In this document: positions 17,510 to 26,121 of the stretch, one piece after another | Layout: each line of letters starts with the position of its first letter | Position numbering within the stretch: position 1 is the first letter of the stretch | Origin: Vibrio pomeroyi | GTDB lineage: Bacteria; Pseudomonadota; Gammaproteobacteria; Enterobacterales; Vibrionaceae | Direction: 5' to 3' | Length of the DNA: 64,000 nucleotides | Assembly: GCF_024347595.1 (NCBI RefSeq) | Contig: NZ_AP025507.1 | Span: 1,798,001 to 1,862,000 of the forward strand | Notes under the pieces: model-generated | Database searches by the model: none | Told to the model about the DNA's origin: nothing | The model's input: only the letters and a program-made list of their open reading frames with translations | Program-made: the position numbers and the translations under genes

Positions 17510-18928
17510 TTACTCTACCTTGTCGGCTTTACCTGCCGCACCAGCCAGCTTTGCCAATTGCTTATCTAGCCACAATGGCGTGTTACCAGAATCTTCCGCG
17601 TTCTCTTTTCTTCGCACTGCGTCTCGCACCATCATTGCACCCACCCAACGAAATGGCTCTGGCGGGAAATGGCCAAGCGGTCCTTTGGTGAGTCCACAAC
17701 ACGTCCAAGCGTTATCAGTACCGAGTACCATAGATGACAGAATCTTTCCGCCCATACGGGTTTGAGCAACACCATTACCTGAGTAACCGAGCCCATAATA
17801 GATGTTGTTTTGGCCTTTTAGATTACCGAAAAATGGCAATCCTGTTACCGATCGATCTGAGCCGCCCGACCAGTTGTAATCAAATTCACTTTGTTCCAGT
17901 TTCGGGAACAGTTTTTGGAAGGATTGATTAAGAATCGGCAGATAATTAGTAGTTTGGTTAAACATGCTTTCTACTTGGTTGGCAAACGAGAACTTATTGC
18001 CGCCTTTACCAAGCATCAGCCTTCCATCTTGGGTGTCTCGGTAGTAGTGAACGAAGATGCGTGAGTCCACCACCGCTGCTCCTTTTTCCGGGCCAAACTG
18101 CTTAAGTTTTTCTGGAATAGGCTTAGTGACAACCATATCTGATGAAACAACCACAATGCTGCGTTTGAACTCTTTGAAGTGATCAAGCATCCATGCGTTA
18201 AGCGCCAAAATCACTTTGTCGGCAAAGACAGATCCGCCCTTGGTTTGGATTCGAGCTGGAGAGTCATAATCGAGTGAAGTCATTTCTGTGTTTTCGTGAA
18301 TTTCGACACCTAGTTCAATAGCAACTCGGCGTAATCCTCTCGCCAATAACGCTGGCTGAACACTGCCCGCAGCCTCTGAGTAATAACCTTCAATATGACG
18401 ATCTGACCCAGCTTTATCGGGCAATGACTGATCGCACTTCTTCCAACTGTTGATGCCCTGCTTGACCAACTCATTCACAACAGGTTCCATTCCACCTTTT
18501 TGCGCTTCATTAGTCGCCGTGTAATAAGTGCCACTGCGATAGAGATGCGCGTCGATGTTGTGTTCGTTACAGAAAGCTTCGATCTCGTAAATGACCTTTT
18601 CCGATTCTTTAACCAGCCATTTTGCTTGTTCTTTGCCGTATAGCTTCTTCAACGTTGGATACTTAGTCGACCACGTCAACATGCAACCACCGTTCGCGCC
18701 AGAAGCGCCACTGCCACACAAGCCTTTTTCAATCACTACAACATGCTTTTGAGGTTGCTGCTGTTTGATTAAAATCGCCGTCCATAATCCTGTGTAACCG
18801 CCGCCAACAATAGCGATGTCGCAGTTAACGTCTTTTTCAATTGGCTTCGCGGATTCTAGACCTGCATCTATGCTGCCAAATTCCTGCTCTAGTGCTTGTT
18901 TAAACCAATATGAATAGTGTTTTGTCAT
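17510..18928 (-). CDS. FAD-dependent amine oxidoreductase of the phosphonate locus (DAO family, PbfC/PbfD-like?)
   Basis: 472 residues of the glycine/D-amino-acid oxidase (DAO) family. The dinucleotide-binding motif is CDIAIVGGGYTGLWTAILI (about residues 33-51), followed by VIEKGLCGSGASGANGG. The C-terminal FAD contact region is YYGLGYSGNGVAQTRMGG. Related proteins are annotated as gamma-glutamylputrescine oxidases. In phosphonate clusters, recurrent FAD enzymes named PbfC and PbfD oxidise 2-aminoethylphosphonate or its N-alkyl forms to phosphonoacetaldehyde. Context between phnS and the HAD gene makes that role likely here, but which type it is cannot be settled by eye. Confidence 0.8.
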   Translation of the reverse strand: MTKHYSYWFKQALEQEFGSIDAGLESAKPIEKDVNCDIAIVGGGYTGLWTAILIKQQQPQKHVVVIEKGLCGSGASGANGGCMLTWSTKYPTLKKLYGKEQAKWLVKESEKVIYEIEAFCNEHNIDAHLYRSGTYYTATNEAQKGGMEPVVNELVKQGINSWKKCDQSLPDKAGSDRHIEGYYSEAAGSVQPALLARGLRRVAIELGVEIHENTEMTSLDYDSPARIQTKGGSVFADKVILALNAWMLDHFKEFKRSIVVVSSDMVVTKPIPEKLKQFGPEKGAAVVDSRIFVHYYRDTQDGRLMLGKGGNKFSFANQVESMFNQTTNYLPILNQSFQKLFPKLEQSEFDYNWSGGSDRSVTGLPFFGNLKGQNNIYYGLGYSGNGVAQTRMGGKILSSMVLGTDNAWTCCGLTKGPLGHFPPEPFRWVGAMMVRDAVRRKENAEDSGNTPLWLDKQLAKLAGAAGKADKVE

Positions 18929-18966
18929 TTGTCGTACCTTACTTAAAACCTAAAGGCATAAAACTA

Positions 18967-18994
18967 AAAAAGGAAGACCGAAGCCTTCCTTTAC
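18967..18994 (-). terminator. Terminator-like hairpin between phnS and the FAD oxidoreductase gene
   Basis: On the minus strand the stem AAAGGAAG / CTTCCTTT (loop GCTTCGGT) is followed by a T run. Placed after phnS, it probably lets the binding protein be made in excess of the downstream enzymes, with partial read-through. Confidence 0.7.
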
Positions 18995-19048
18995 TGATTT
19001 CTAACTTCTAATGAACTTAATAGTTAATTAACTGAGTAGCTCGATAGA

Positions 19049-20059
19049 TTAAGATTTTGGCTCTGATTTAGCGTCAAACTTCTCAGACCATGTTTTCAAT
19101 ACGTCTGCACGCTCGCTGCCCATGCGCGCAAAGTCCATTTTTGCCATGTTCTTTTCGACATTAGGGAAGTTTTCAATTGTTGCCGTCACATCTTGGTGAC
19201 CAACAACTGGGTACATTTCGATGTAAAGCTCGTTTGCTGCTTTAGAGATAGACCAATCAACCACGCGTTGCGCTGCATCAGAAGGCTTAACAAGACCTAC
19301 CGCTTCAGATTCCCAGCCGATACCTTCAGGCGTAATCACAGAAAGTGGTGCACCTTGAGTTTTCAGCTTAGCGCCGCGGCTCGCCATAGAAATACCGATA
19401 GCAACTTCACCCATACCCGCTTGAACACACGGCTTAGAACCAGAGTGCGTGTAGTGAGCGATGTTTTGGTCTAGCTTCTGCATGTAGTTCCAACCTTGGT
19501 CTTCACCCATGTTTTGTAGCCACGCCGACACTTGCATGTAACCCGTACCAGAAGACGCTGGATTTGGCATTGCAATATGACCTTTGTAGATAGGCTTAGT
19601 TAGGTCATCCCAAGATTTAGGTGCAGGTAGGTTAAGTTGTTTCGCTACCGCTTCGTTGAAACAAACCGCATTGAAGAATGCATCGTTGCCATACCAAGCT
19701 TGAGTAGATTGCGGATCGTTAAGGTTTGAACGCAGCGCTTCTACACCTTGAGGAGTGTAAGGCTTAAGAATGCCCTCTTCTTTAAGTAGAGCCATTGAAG
19801 AACCAGCAAGGCCCCAAACGACTTCTGCACGAGGGTTGTTTTTCTCAGCCAATAATTTTGCCGTCATGATTCCTGTTGAATCACGAACCCATTTGATGTT
19901 GATGTCTGGGTTTTCACTTTCAAATGCGTTTTTGTATTTCGCTAAAATGTCAGTTTCAAAAGCTGTGTAAACCGTCACTTCCTGTGCTGCATAAGCATTA
20001 CTAGCTAATAGAGTAACTAATGCTGCAAGTGATCCTTTCATAAAACGGTTTTTCATCAT
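19049..20059 (-). CDS. phnS: 2-aminoethylphosphonate-binding periplasmic protein
   Basis: 336 residues with a Sec signal peptide (KGSLAALVTLLASNAYA, cleavage near residue 24), so periplasmic. The mature part is an iron/spermidine-type solute-binding fold starting EVTVYTAFETDILAKYKNAFE. MPNPASSGTGYMQVSAWLQN forms the usual anion-binding loop. GGAG precedes two adjacent ATG codons; the second (20054-20056) has the better spacing. It delivers substrate to PhnT/PhnU. It is divergent from phnW across a 343-bp region containing two candidate PhnR sites. Confidence 0.9.
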   Translation of the reverse strand: MMKNRFMKGSLAALVTLLASNAYAAQEVTVYTAFETDILAKYKNAFESENPDINIKWVRDSTGIMTAKLLAEKNNPRAEVVWGLAGSSMALLKEEGILKPYTPQGVEALRSNLNDPQSTQAWYGNDAFFNAVCFNEAVAKQLNLPAPKSWDDLTKPIYKGHIAMPNPASSGTGYMQVSAWLQNMGEDQGWNYMQKLDQNIAHYTHSGSKPCVQAGMGEVAIGISMASRGAKLKTQGAPLSVITPEGIGWESEAVGLVKPSDAAQRVVDWSISKAANELYIEMYPVVGHQDVTATIENFPNVEKNMAKMDFARMGSERADVLKTWSEKFDAKSEPKS

Positions 20060-20402
20060 TTTCTCCAGTCAGGCTCAACTCTAAAGTGAGAAGTAGCCAA
20101 GGTTAGAAGTTAGAAGCTCCATCTAGAGGCTTCTATATCCATAAATTCATTTAGGTTGTTAGCACACACCCTTCACATTGGTATGTACCAGATTCCGAGC
20201 ATTAAGCTAACTGGCTTTTATGACGATTAAATGAACAAAAAATGGCAGTTTAAAGATCGGGAAATTTATCAAGACAAGTGACCAATTTTAATATGAAGCT
20301 TTTGTGAAAATGATGTTTGGGCTATTTACGACCGTTTAAATTGGTTGTTAAAGTAACTGCAAGTATTGGTATAGTCCAAAATGAAAATCACGAGAATTGA
20401 AC
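20060..20402. promoter_or_regulatory. Divergent phnS-phnW promoter region with two candidate PhnR operators
   Basis: A 343-bp region without an ORF. TGGTATGTACCA (20179-20190) lies 120 bp upstream of phnS and TGGTATAGTCCA (20367-20378) lies 25 bp upstream of the phnW ATG. Both are close matches to the perfect copy TGGTATATACCA before phnT. The placement suggests one PhnR site per arm. Confidence 0.65.
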
Positions 20403-21506
20403 ATGAGAAACGAATACTTACTACTGACACCGGGTCCTCTATCTACTTCTGAAACCGTTCGCCAAGCGATGCTAAAAGATTGGTGTACTTGGGATGATGA
20501 ATACAACAAAGACGTTGTTGAAGTGATTCGTAGCAAGCTAGTGACTTTGGCGACTAAGCAAGCGGGATACACAAGCGTATTAATGCAAGGTAGCGGCACA
20601 GCTTCAGTTGAAGCTACGATTGGCAGTGTTATCTCTAACAGCGGTAAACTTCTTGTTGTCGATAACGGTGCGTATGGTGCTCGTATTGCTCAAATCGCAG
20701 ACTATTTAAACATTCCATGCCATGTCGTTTCCCCAGGTGAAACATCACAGCCTGACTTGAACGAAATGGAAACGGCATTGGCCATGGATTCAGACATTAC
20801 TCACGTTGCGATTGTGCACTGTGAAACCACGACTGGCATGCTGAATCCAATTGAAGACATTGCCAAATTGGCAAAGCAGCACAACAAAACCGTCATTCTT
20901 GATGCAATGTCGAGCTTCGGCGGCATCCCGATGGATATTGCTGACTTAGGCATCGACTACATGATCAGCTCGGCAAATAAATGTATCCAAGGCGTACCAG
21001 GGTTCGGCTTTGTTATTGCCAAGCAATCGGAACTTGAACAGTGTAAAGGCCAAGCTCGCTCATTAAGCCTTGACCTGTTTGACCAATGGCACTGCATGGA
21101 AAGCAACCACGGTAAATGGCGCTTCACTTCTCCGACTCACACAGTGCGTGCTTTCTACCAAGCCCTGCTTGAACTGGAACAGGAAGGCGGCATCGAAGCT
21201 CGTCATAATCGGTACCAAACCAACCAAACCACATTGGTTGCCGGTATGCGCTCTCTTGGTTTTGAACCTCTGTTAAATGATGACCTTCATTCACCTATCA
21301 TAACCTCTTTCTATTCTCCAACTCATAGCGATTACCAATTCAAGGAATTCTATGACCGTTTGAAAGAGCAAGGGTTTGTGATTTATCCGGGCAAGGTTTC
21401 AAACGCAGACTGCTTTCGCATCGGTAACATCGGTGAAGTTTATCCGTCTGACATTGAAGCCCTCATTGGCGCAGTGAAAAACGCTATGTACTGGGACATC
21501 AAATAA
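20403..21506 (+). CDS. phnW: 2-aminoethylphosphonate-pyruvate transaminase
   Basis: 367 residues from the ATG at 20403, which I prefer to the in-frame TTG six bases upstream. This PLP enzyme transfers the amino group of 2-aminoethylphosphonate to pyruvate, giving phosphonoacetaldehyde and alanine. It starts with the family sequence [28 protein letters not shown] is near the cofactor phosphate, [11 protein letters not shown] follows, and the Schiff-base lysine is in [15 protein letters not shown]. The stop overlaps the pbfA start by one base (TAATG), so the two are tightly coupled. phnX completes the route. Confidence 0.97.
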   Translation: MRNEYLLLTPGPLSTSETVRQAMLKDWCTWDDEYNKDVVEVIRSKLVTLATKQAGYTSVLMQGSGTASVEATIGSVISNSGKLLVVDNGAYGARIAQIADYLNIPCHVVSPGETSQPDLNEMETALAMDSDITHVAIVHCETTTGMLNPIEDIAKLAKQHNKTVILDAMSSFGGIPMDIADLGIDYMISSANKCIQGVPGFGFVIAKQSELEQCKGQARSLSLDLFDQWHCMESNHGKWRFTSPTHTVRAFYQALLELEQEGGIEARHNRYQTNQTTLVAGMRSLGFEPLLNDDLHSPIITSFYSPTHSDYQFKEFYDRLKEQGFVIYPGKVSNADCFRIGNIGEVYPSDIEALIGAVKNAMYWDIK

Positions 21507-22945
21507 TGACCACTATCAATCAAGAGCCAACTCTAAAAGCGACACATTTTCGAAGCGAAGGCGATGTGAACACAACACCAGCACGCGAGAAATGGAACGA
21601 ATCGCTAAACGATGATGCAACTCAAGCGATGTTAAAACGTGACTCTGATGTATTTCTTCATCAGGCGATGTCAACACCTTGCCTAGACACACTTGAAGCC
21701 GCAGAAGGCATCTACATTCAAGATGCGACGGGCAAGAAGTACATGGACTTTCACGGCAACAATGTTCATCAGTTGGGTTATGGTCACCCACACATCATTA
21801 ATAAAGTGACTCAGCAAATGGAGTCATTGCCGTTTTCACCGCGTCGCTTTACCAATGAAACAGCCGTTCAATGCGCAGAAAAGCTGACACAGATCTGCGG
21901 TGGTGAATTGAACCGTGTGTTGTTTGCTCCAGGTGGTACTTCAGTTATTGGAATGGCACTCAAGCTGGCTAGACATGTCACCAACAACTTCAAAGTCGTT
22001 TCATTGTGGGATTCCTTCCACGGTGCGTCACTCGATGCAATTTCAGTGGGTGGTGAAGCCTGTTTTCGTGAAGGTATGGGACCATTGATGGCTGGCGTAG
22101 AACGTATTCCACCAGCGGTTTCCTATCGTGGTGCTTTCCCGCTTAATGACTCTTCTTCGCTTCGCGGGCAAAGCTCAGGCGGTGAAAGTGAGACGGCATG
22201 TGATGTGCATTATGCCGATTACCTTGAGTATGTGATTGAAAAAGAAGGTGGCATTGGTGCCTTCATCGCAGAAGCAGTGCGTAACACAGACGTTCAAGTA
22301 CCAAGTAAGGCTTATTGGAAACGCATCCGTGAAATCTGCGACAAGCACAACGTCATGTTGATCATTGATGACATCCCAAATGGCATGGGTCGCAGTGGAG
22401 AATGGTTCACACACCAAGCGTTTGATATCGAACCTGACATCTTATGTATCGGTAAAGGATTTGGCGGTGGGTTGGTTCCAATTGCAGCCATGGTCACTAA
22501 AGACAAATACAACACGGCAGCGCAAGTTTCACTGGGTCATTACACCCATGAGAAAAGCCCTATTGGCTGCGCGGCGGCACTGGCTACCATGCAAGTGATT
22601 GAGCAAGAAAACCTACTTGAAAAAGTGCAAGCGGACAGCGTATTCGTTCGTGAACAACTACTACAAATGAAAGAGAAATACCCAGTTATTGGTGACGTTC
22701 GCGGCATCGGCCTGCTTTGGGGTGTGGAATTGGTCACCGACCATATCACCAAAACCCGAGCGTTCGACGAAGCAGAAGCCGTACTTTACCAATGTCTGAA
22801 CGATGGCCTGAGCTTCAAGGTGTCACAAGGTAACGTGATTCAATTAAGCCCGCCATTGATCATCAGCCGTAGCGAGCTAGAAGTCGCTCTGTCTGTATTC
22901 GAAAAAGCGATAGCCAAAGTCTGCAAAGATTTCGAATACCTTTAA
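21506..22945 (+). CDS. pbfA: (R)-1-hydroxy-2-aminoethylphosphonate ammonia-lyase (PbfA-like, class III aminotransferase fold)
   Basis: 479 residues of the class III PLP aminotransferase fold. It has NRVLFAPGGTSVIGMALKLAR, the Asp-containing cofactor segment IIDDIPNGMGRSGEWF and the Schiff-base lysine in CIGKGFGGGLVPIAA. Family members located between phnW and phnX, including one described from Vibrio splendidus, eliminate ammonia from (R)-1-hydroxy-2-aminoethylphosphonate to give phosphonoacetaldehyde. The enzyme thus feeds a second substrate into PhnX. Residues about 213-231 form an odd Ser/Gly/Glu-rich loop. Function is assigned from family and context. Confidence 0.88.
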   Translation: MTTINQEPTLKATHFRSEGDVNTTPAREKWNESLNDDATQAMLKRDSDVFLHQAMSTPCLDTLEAAEGIYIQDATGKKYMDFHGNNVHQLGYGHPHIINKVTQQMESLPFSPRRFTNETAVQCAEKLTQICGGELNRVLFAPGGTSVIGMALKLARHVTNNFKVVSLWDSFHGASLDAISVGGEACFREGMGPLMAGVERIPPAVSYRGAFPLNDSSSLRGQSSGGESETACDVHYADYLEYVIEKEGGIGAFIAEAVRNTDVQVPSKAYWKRIREICDKHNVMLIIDDIPNGMGRSGEWFTHQAFDIEPDILCIGKGFGGGLVPIAAMVTKDKYNTAAQVSLGHYTHEKSPIGCAAALATMQVIEQENLLEKVQADSVFVREQLLQMKEKYPVIGDVRGIGLLWGVELVTDHITKTRAFDEAEAVLYQCLNDGLSFKVSQGNVIQLSPPLIISRSELEVALSVFEKAIAKVCKDFEYL

Positions 22946-23042
22946 TTCACTCTCTAATTCAACATCTAAACCAATAACCTAAAACAATCATTTGCTCTCC
23001 CAGAAATTTGGATTGGGAGTGACACAAAAATAGGACACTATT

Positions 23043-23861
23043 ATGAACACAACATCACCTATCCAAGCGGTTATCTTTGACTGGGCTGGCACTATCGTTG
23101 ATTTTGGGTCGTTTGCTCCAACTAGCATCTTCGTTGAAGCATTCAAACAAGGTTTCAACTTTGACATCGACTTAGCTGAAGCTCGTGAACCTATGGGTAT
23201 CGGTAAATGGGATCACATCCAAGCGGTAGGACGAATCCCTGCTGTTGATGCTCGTTGGAATGCCCAGTTCGGACGTTCGATGACCAGTGAAGACGTCGAT
23301 GCAATCTACGCGGCATTCATGCCTCTTCAAAAAGCGAAAGTAGCCGAACACGCTGCGCCGATTTTAAACGCGATTGAAGTGGTGAATAACCTTAAAGAGA
23401 AGAACGTAAAGATCGGCTCTTGTTCAGGTTACCCACGTGAAGTGATGGATGTGTTGATTCCTGCAGCCGCAGATTATGGCTACCGACCAGACAATGTCGT
23501 TGCAACGGATGACTTACCTCAAGGCGGTCGCCCAGCTCCATTCATGGCACTTAAAAACGTCATTGACCTAGGCGTGACGAGCGTTGCAGCGTGTGTGAAA
23601 GTAGATGACGCAGCACCCGGTATAGACGAAGGCCACAACGCAGGTATGTGGACAGTTGGCCTTGTTCTATCTGGTAACGAAGCAGGCTTAACGTATCAAG
23701 AATACTTAGACGCAGACGAAGCAACACTGGCAGCGGCGCGTGAAAAAGCAAGCGTGAAGCTGAACAAATCAAACCCTCATTACCTGATCGATACTATTGC
23801 AGACTTACCTAGCGTGATCGCAGATATCGAGAAGCGTTTAGTGGCGGGTGAGCGTCCGTAA
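23043..23861 (+). CDS. phnX: Phosphonoacetaldehyde hydrolase (phosphonatase)
   Basis: 272 residues of the HAD superfamily. It cleaves phosphonoacetaldehyde to acetaldehyde and phosphate. The nucleophile Asp is in [13 protein letters not shown]. The cap domain contains MGIGKWDHI with the lysine that forms the imine with substrate. [12 protein letters not shown] is motif II and [19 protein letters not shown] carries the magnesium-binding acids. AGGA lies 7 nt before the ATG, 97 bp after pbfA and without an intervening terminator. It is the common last step for the PhnW and PbfA branches and probably for the FAD-oxidase branch. Confidence 0.97.
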   Translation: MNTTSPIQAVIFDWAGTIVDFGSFAPTSIFVEAFKQGFNFDIDLAEAREPMGIGKWDHIQAVGRIPAVDARWNAQFGRSMTSEDVDAIYAAFMPLQKAKVAEHAAPILNAIEVVNNLKEKNVKIGSCSGYPREVMDVLIPAAADYGYRPDNVVATDDLPQGGRPAPFMALKNVIDLGVTSVAACVKVDDAAPGIDEGHNAGMWTVGLVLSGNEAGLTYQEYLDADEATLAAAREKASVKLNKSNPHYLIDTIADLPSVIADIEKRLVAGERP

Positions 23862-23918
23862 ACAAAGTCGAGCTATTCACGTGATGTAAAACGTGAAAAT
23901 ACCGCTATAGCTTCAATT

Positions 23919-23976
23919 CAAATCCCTATCTAATCATGTACTCGACCGAGTTAGACATGATGGATGGGGATTTTGC
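23919..23976 (+). terminator. Terminator of the phnW-pbfA-phnX operon
   Basis: A long imperfect hairpin: AAATCCC..ATC.AATCATGT pairs with ACATGATGGAT.GGGATTT, followed by TTTT. It lies about 60 bp after the phnX stop. Confidence 0.7.
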
Positions 23977-24298
23977 GTTTATAAGCATGATAAAGCGCAA
24001 GTTTTTTACTTATTCCCCTCAAAGTCACTGGCAAATGCACGAGGCTAGGCTATAGCTTTAAATATAGGCATTCCAATAAATGATAAAACTAATAATAAAA
24101 GCCATCTAAATATATAATATCTAACAATTTCATTGACTCCAATACGCAATCAGATTAACAATATAAGTACTGAGAAAGAAATAGGTTCAGCTGAACCAAC
24201 ACCTTGATTTACTTATTATAAGCAGTGTCGTAACCCAATAAGTGATCGTTTTACTGGTAAGTTCAGATAACAATAAGAGTTAATCCAAGGATAAGATT
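23977..24298 (+). promoter_or_regulatory. ompA upstream region with a perfect 14-bp palindrome
   Basis: 322 bases with no ORF. The outstanding element is GGTTCAGCTGAACC at 24184-24197, a perfect palindrome about 100 bp upstream of the ompA start. The remainder is AT-rich. AAGGA sits 7-8 nt before the ompA ATG. No confident promoter hexamers were assigned, and the palindrome's binding protein is unknown. Confidence 0.5.
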
Positions 24299-25369
24299 AT
24301 GAAAAAACTGTCGAAAATCATGTGTGCTGTTGTAGCCGCTTCAGGCCTAGCAGCAGCGCCTTCTATCGCTGCTACAACTTATGTTGGTGCTAAAGTGGGC
24401 GTGGGCTGGTTAGATAGCGCATGCGTAAGCGGTGAAAAATGTGATGATGATGCAATCGGTGCTGGCATCTACTCTGGCTACAATTTTAATGACAAGTTTG
24501 GTATTGAGCTAAGCTCTGACTTCCTTGGTGATTACAAGACAAGCTTTTCAAAGAACGGAACAACAGCAGCATTCAGCGATCCACTAATCGCAATCTCACT
24601 AACGCCAATGTACCGCCTACCAGTACAACAAGAGTTTGACGTATTCTTCAAAGCAGGTCCTGCTTACATCTCTCACGGTGGCGAAGATGACGTTGTACTT
24701 TCTGCTGGTATCGGTGTAGAGAAGCAGCTTTCTTCTGATTGGGCACTACGTGTTGAATACCAATACTTTGATGACTTCGACGATAACTACGTTCAAGACC
24801 TAAACTCGAACCTACTGTCTGTTGGTGTTAGCTACAACTTCGGTACTGGTAACACAACTGCATCAGCGGCGGCAGCAGCAGCTTCTGCGGTAGCTGTGAC
24901 TCAAGCTCCATCTGAGCCAATTACAGAGCCTGCTGTTGTTGTTGAAGAGAAAAGTACTGTTGTTGTGACTAAAGCACAAACAGAAAGCTACTCTCAAGAA
25001 ATGTTTGCGACAAACAGTACTGAGCTGTCTACAGACGGTAAGATTGCACTACAACCTCTAGTTGAAGTTCTGAAAGCTCACCCTCAATCGACTGTTGTTG
25101 TTGTTGGTCATACTGACTCAACAGGCGCTGCTGAATACAACATGATGATCTCCAAGAAACGTGCTGCTGCAGTTGCTGCGCACATCGAAGAGCAAGGCAT
25201 TGAAGCTGAGCGTATCACTGCTACAGGTGAAGGTGAAGAGAACCCAGTTGCATCAAATGATACTGCTGAAGGTCGTGCTCAAAACCGTCGTGTTGACGCA
25301 ACGATCCCTGGTTTCGAATACCAAGAAGAAGTACAAGTTGAAGAAGTTATCGTAGAAACTGCTGAATAA
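24299..25369 (+). CDS. ompA: OmpA-family outer membrane protein
   Basis: 356 residues. After a signal peptide (cleavage near SIAA, residue 25) comes an eight-strand barrel domain of about 160 residues (YVGAKVGVGWLD ... LSVGVSYNFG). Next is an Ala-rich linker and a short Glu/Val-rich stretch. A C-terminal OmpA/MotB peptidoglycan-binding domain (about 235-345) has VVVGHTDSTGAAEYNMMIS and GRAQNRRVD. It anchors the outer membrane to peptidoglycan. The gene is flanked by strong terminators and is monocistronic. An acidic tail of about 15 residues extends beyond the OmpA domain. Confidence 0.93.
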   Translation: MKKLSKIMCAVVAASGLAAAPSIAATTYVGAKVGVGWLDSACVSGEKCDDDAIGAGIYSGYNFNDKFGIELSSDFLGDYKTSFSKNGTTAAFSDPLIAISLTPMYRLPVQQEFDVFFKAGPAYISHGGEDDVVLSAGIGVEKQLSSDWALRVEYQYFDDFDDNYVQDLNSNLLSVGVSYNFGTGNTTASAAAAAASAVAVTQAPSEPITEPAVVVEEKSTVVVTKAQTESYSQEMFATNSTELSTDGKIALQPLVEVLKAHPQSTVVVVGHTDSTGAAEYNMMISKKRAAAVAAHIEEQGIEAERITATGEGEENPVASNDTAEGRAQNRRVDATIPGFEYQEEVQVEEVIVETAE

Positions 25370-25395
25370 TAGCATTCTACCTTAGCCGAAATAAT

Positions 25396-25431
25396 AAGGG
25401 CGGAGCACTCAAAGTGCTCCGCCCTTTTCTT
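25396..25431 (+). terminator. Strong intrinsic terminator of ompA
   Basis: A 14-bp perfect stem (AAGGGCGGAGCACT / AGTGCTCCGCCCTT) with a 3-nt loop, followed by TTCTTT. Confidence 0.93.
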
Positions 25432-25447
25432 TATCTGTCTGTGCTCA

Positions 25448-25482
<35 letters not shown>

Positions 25483-25521
25483 AAAAGTACCGACCCAAAG
25501 CCAAGCTGTGCAATCCGAAAA

Positions 25522-25920
25522 CTAAACGATTTCCCAGCTGTGAGTCATTTCTACGCCAGCACCTAACATTAGACATACTGAACAGTATTTTTCTAGCGAG
25601 TCAGCACAGACTTTAGCCACTAACTCAGGATCTAGGTTGTCACCAGACACTTCAAAGTGAATGTTAATCACGGTAAAGATTTTTGGTGCTGTTTCACGAC
25701 GTGTTGTTTCAAGTTTTGCATTACAGCCTGTGATGTTCTGGCCTGCCGATTTCAAACCATCGACGACATCAACAGAGCTACAACCACCAGCGGCCATAAG
25801 GACCATTTCCATCGGGCTTGGCGCGGTTGCACCACCACTGCCATCCATTACTACAGAATGGCCAGATTGAGATTGACCTAGGAATTTAAAGCCTTCGACC
25901 CATTTAACTTCTGCTTGCAT
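25522..25920 (-). CDS. OsmC/Ohr-family protein (YhfA-like)
   Basis: 132 residues from the ATG at 25918-25920, chosen because AAGGA lies 5 nt before it; the frame extends 11 codons further upstream without ribosome-binding support. OsmC-type features include SPMEMVLMAAGGCSSVDVVDGLK with the first redox cysteine and EKYCSVCLML with the second. OsmC/Ohr proteins reduce organic or fatty-acid peroxides; the YhfA subgroup is less well defined. The protein is cytoplasmic and the gene is convergent with ompA. A neighbouring methionine sulfoxide reductase gene fits an oxidative-stress theme (inference). Confidence 0.85.
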   Translation of the reverse strand: MQAEVKWVEGFKFLGQSQSGHSVVMDGSGGATAPSPMEMVLMAAGGCSSVDVVDGLKSAGQNITGCNAKLETTRRETAPKIFTVINIHFEVSGDNLDPELVAKVCADSLEKYCSVCLMLGAGVEMTHSWEIV

Positions 25921-26121
25921 GTTGTTCCTTAGATGTACGATAACCGCCATCACTGTCTATTATTGGATATCAATACTGACACCCTACTACTGGCGGCATT
26001 TATGAGCAAGATTTTCTCGGCGACATATTTTTTTTGTGAATGATGCAATTTTTTCCATCTAAAACCTGTCTCTATTCGTACATTCAAAATCGAATGAGAA
26101 GAACGTCAAGATGAGGTATCT

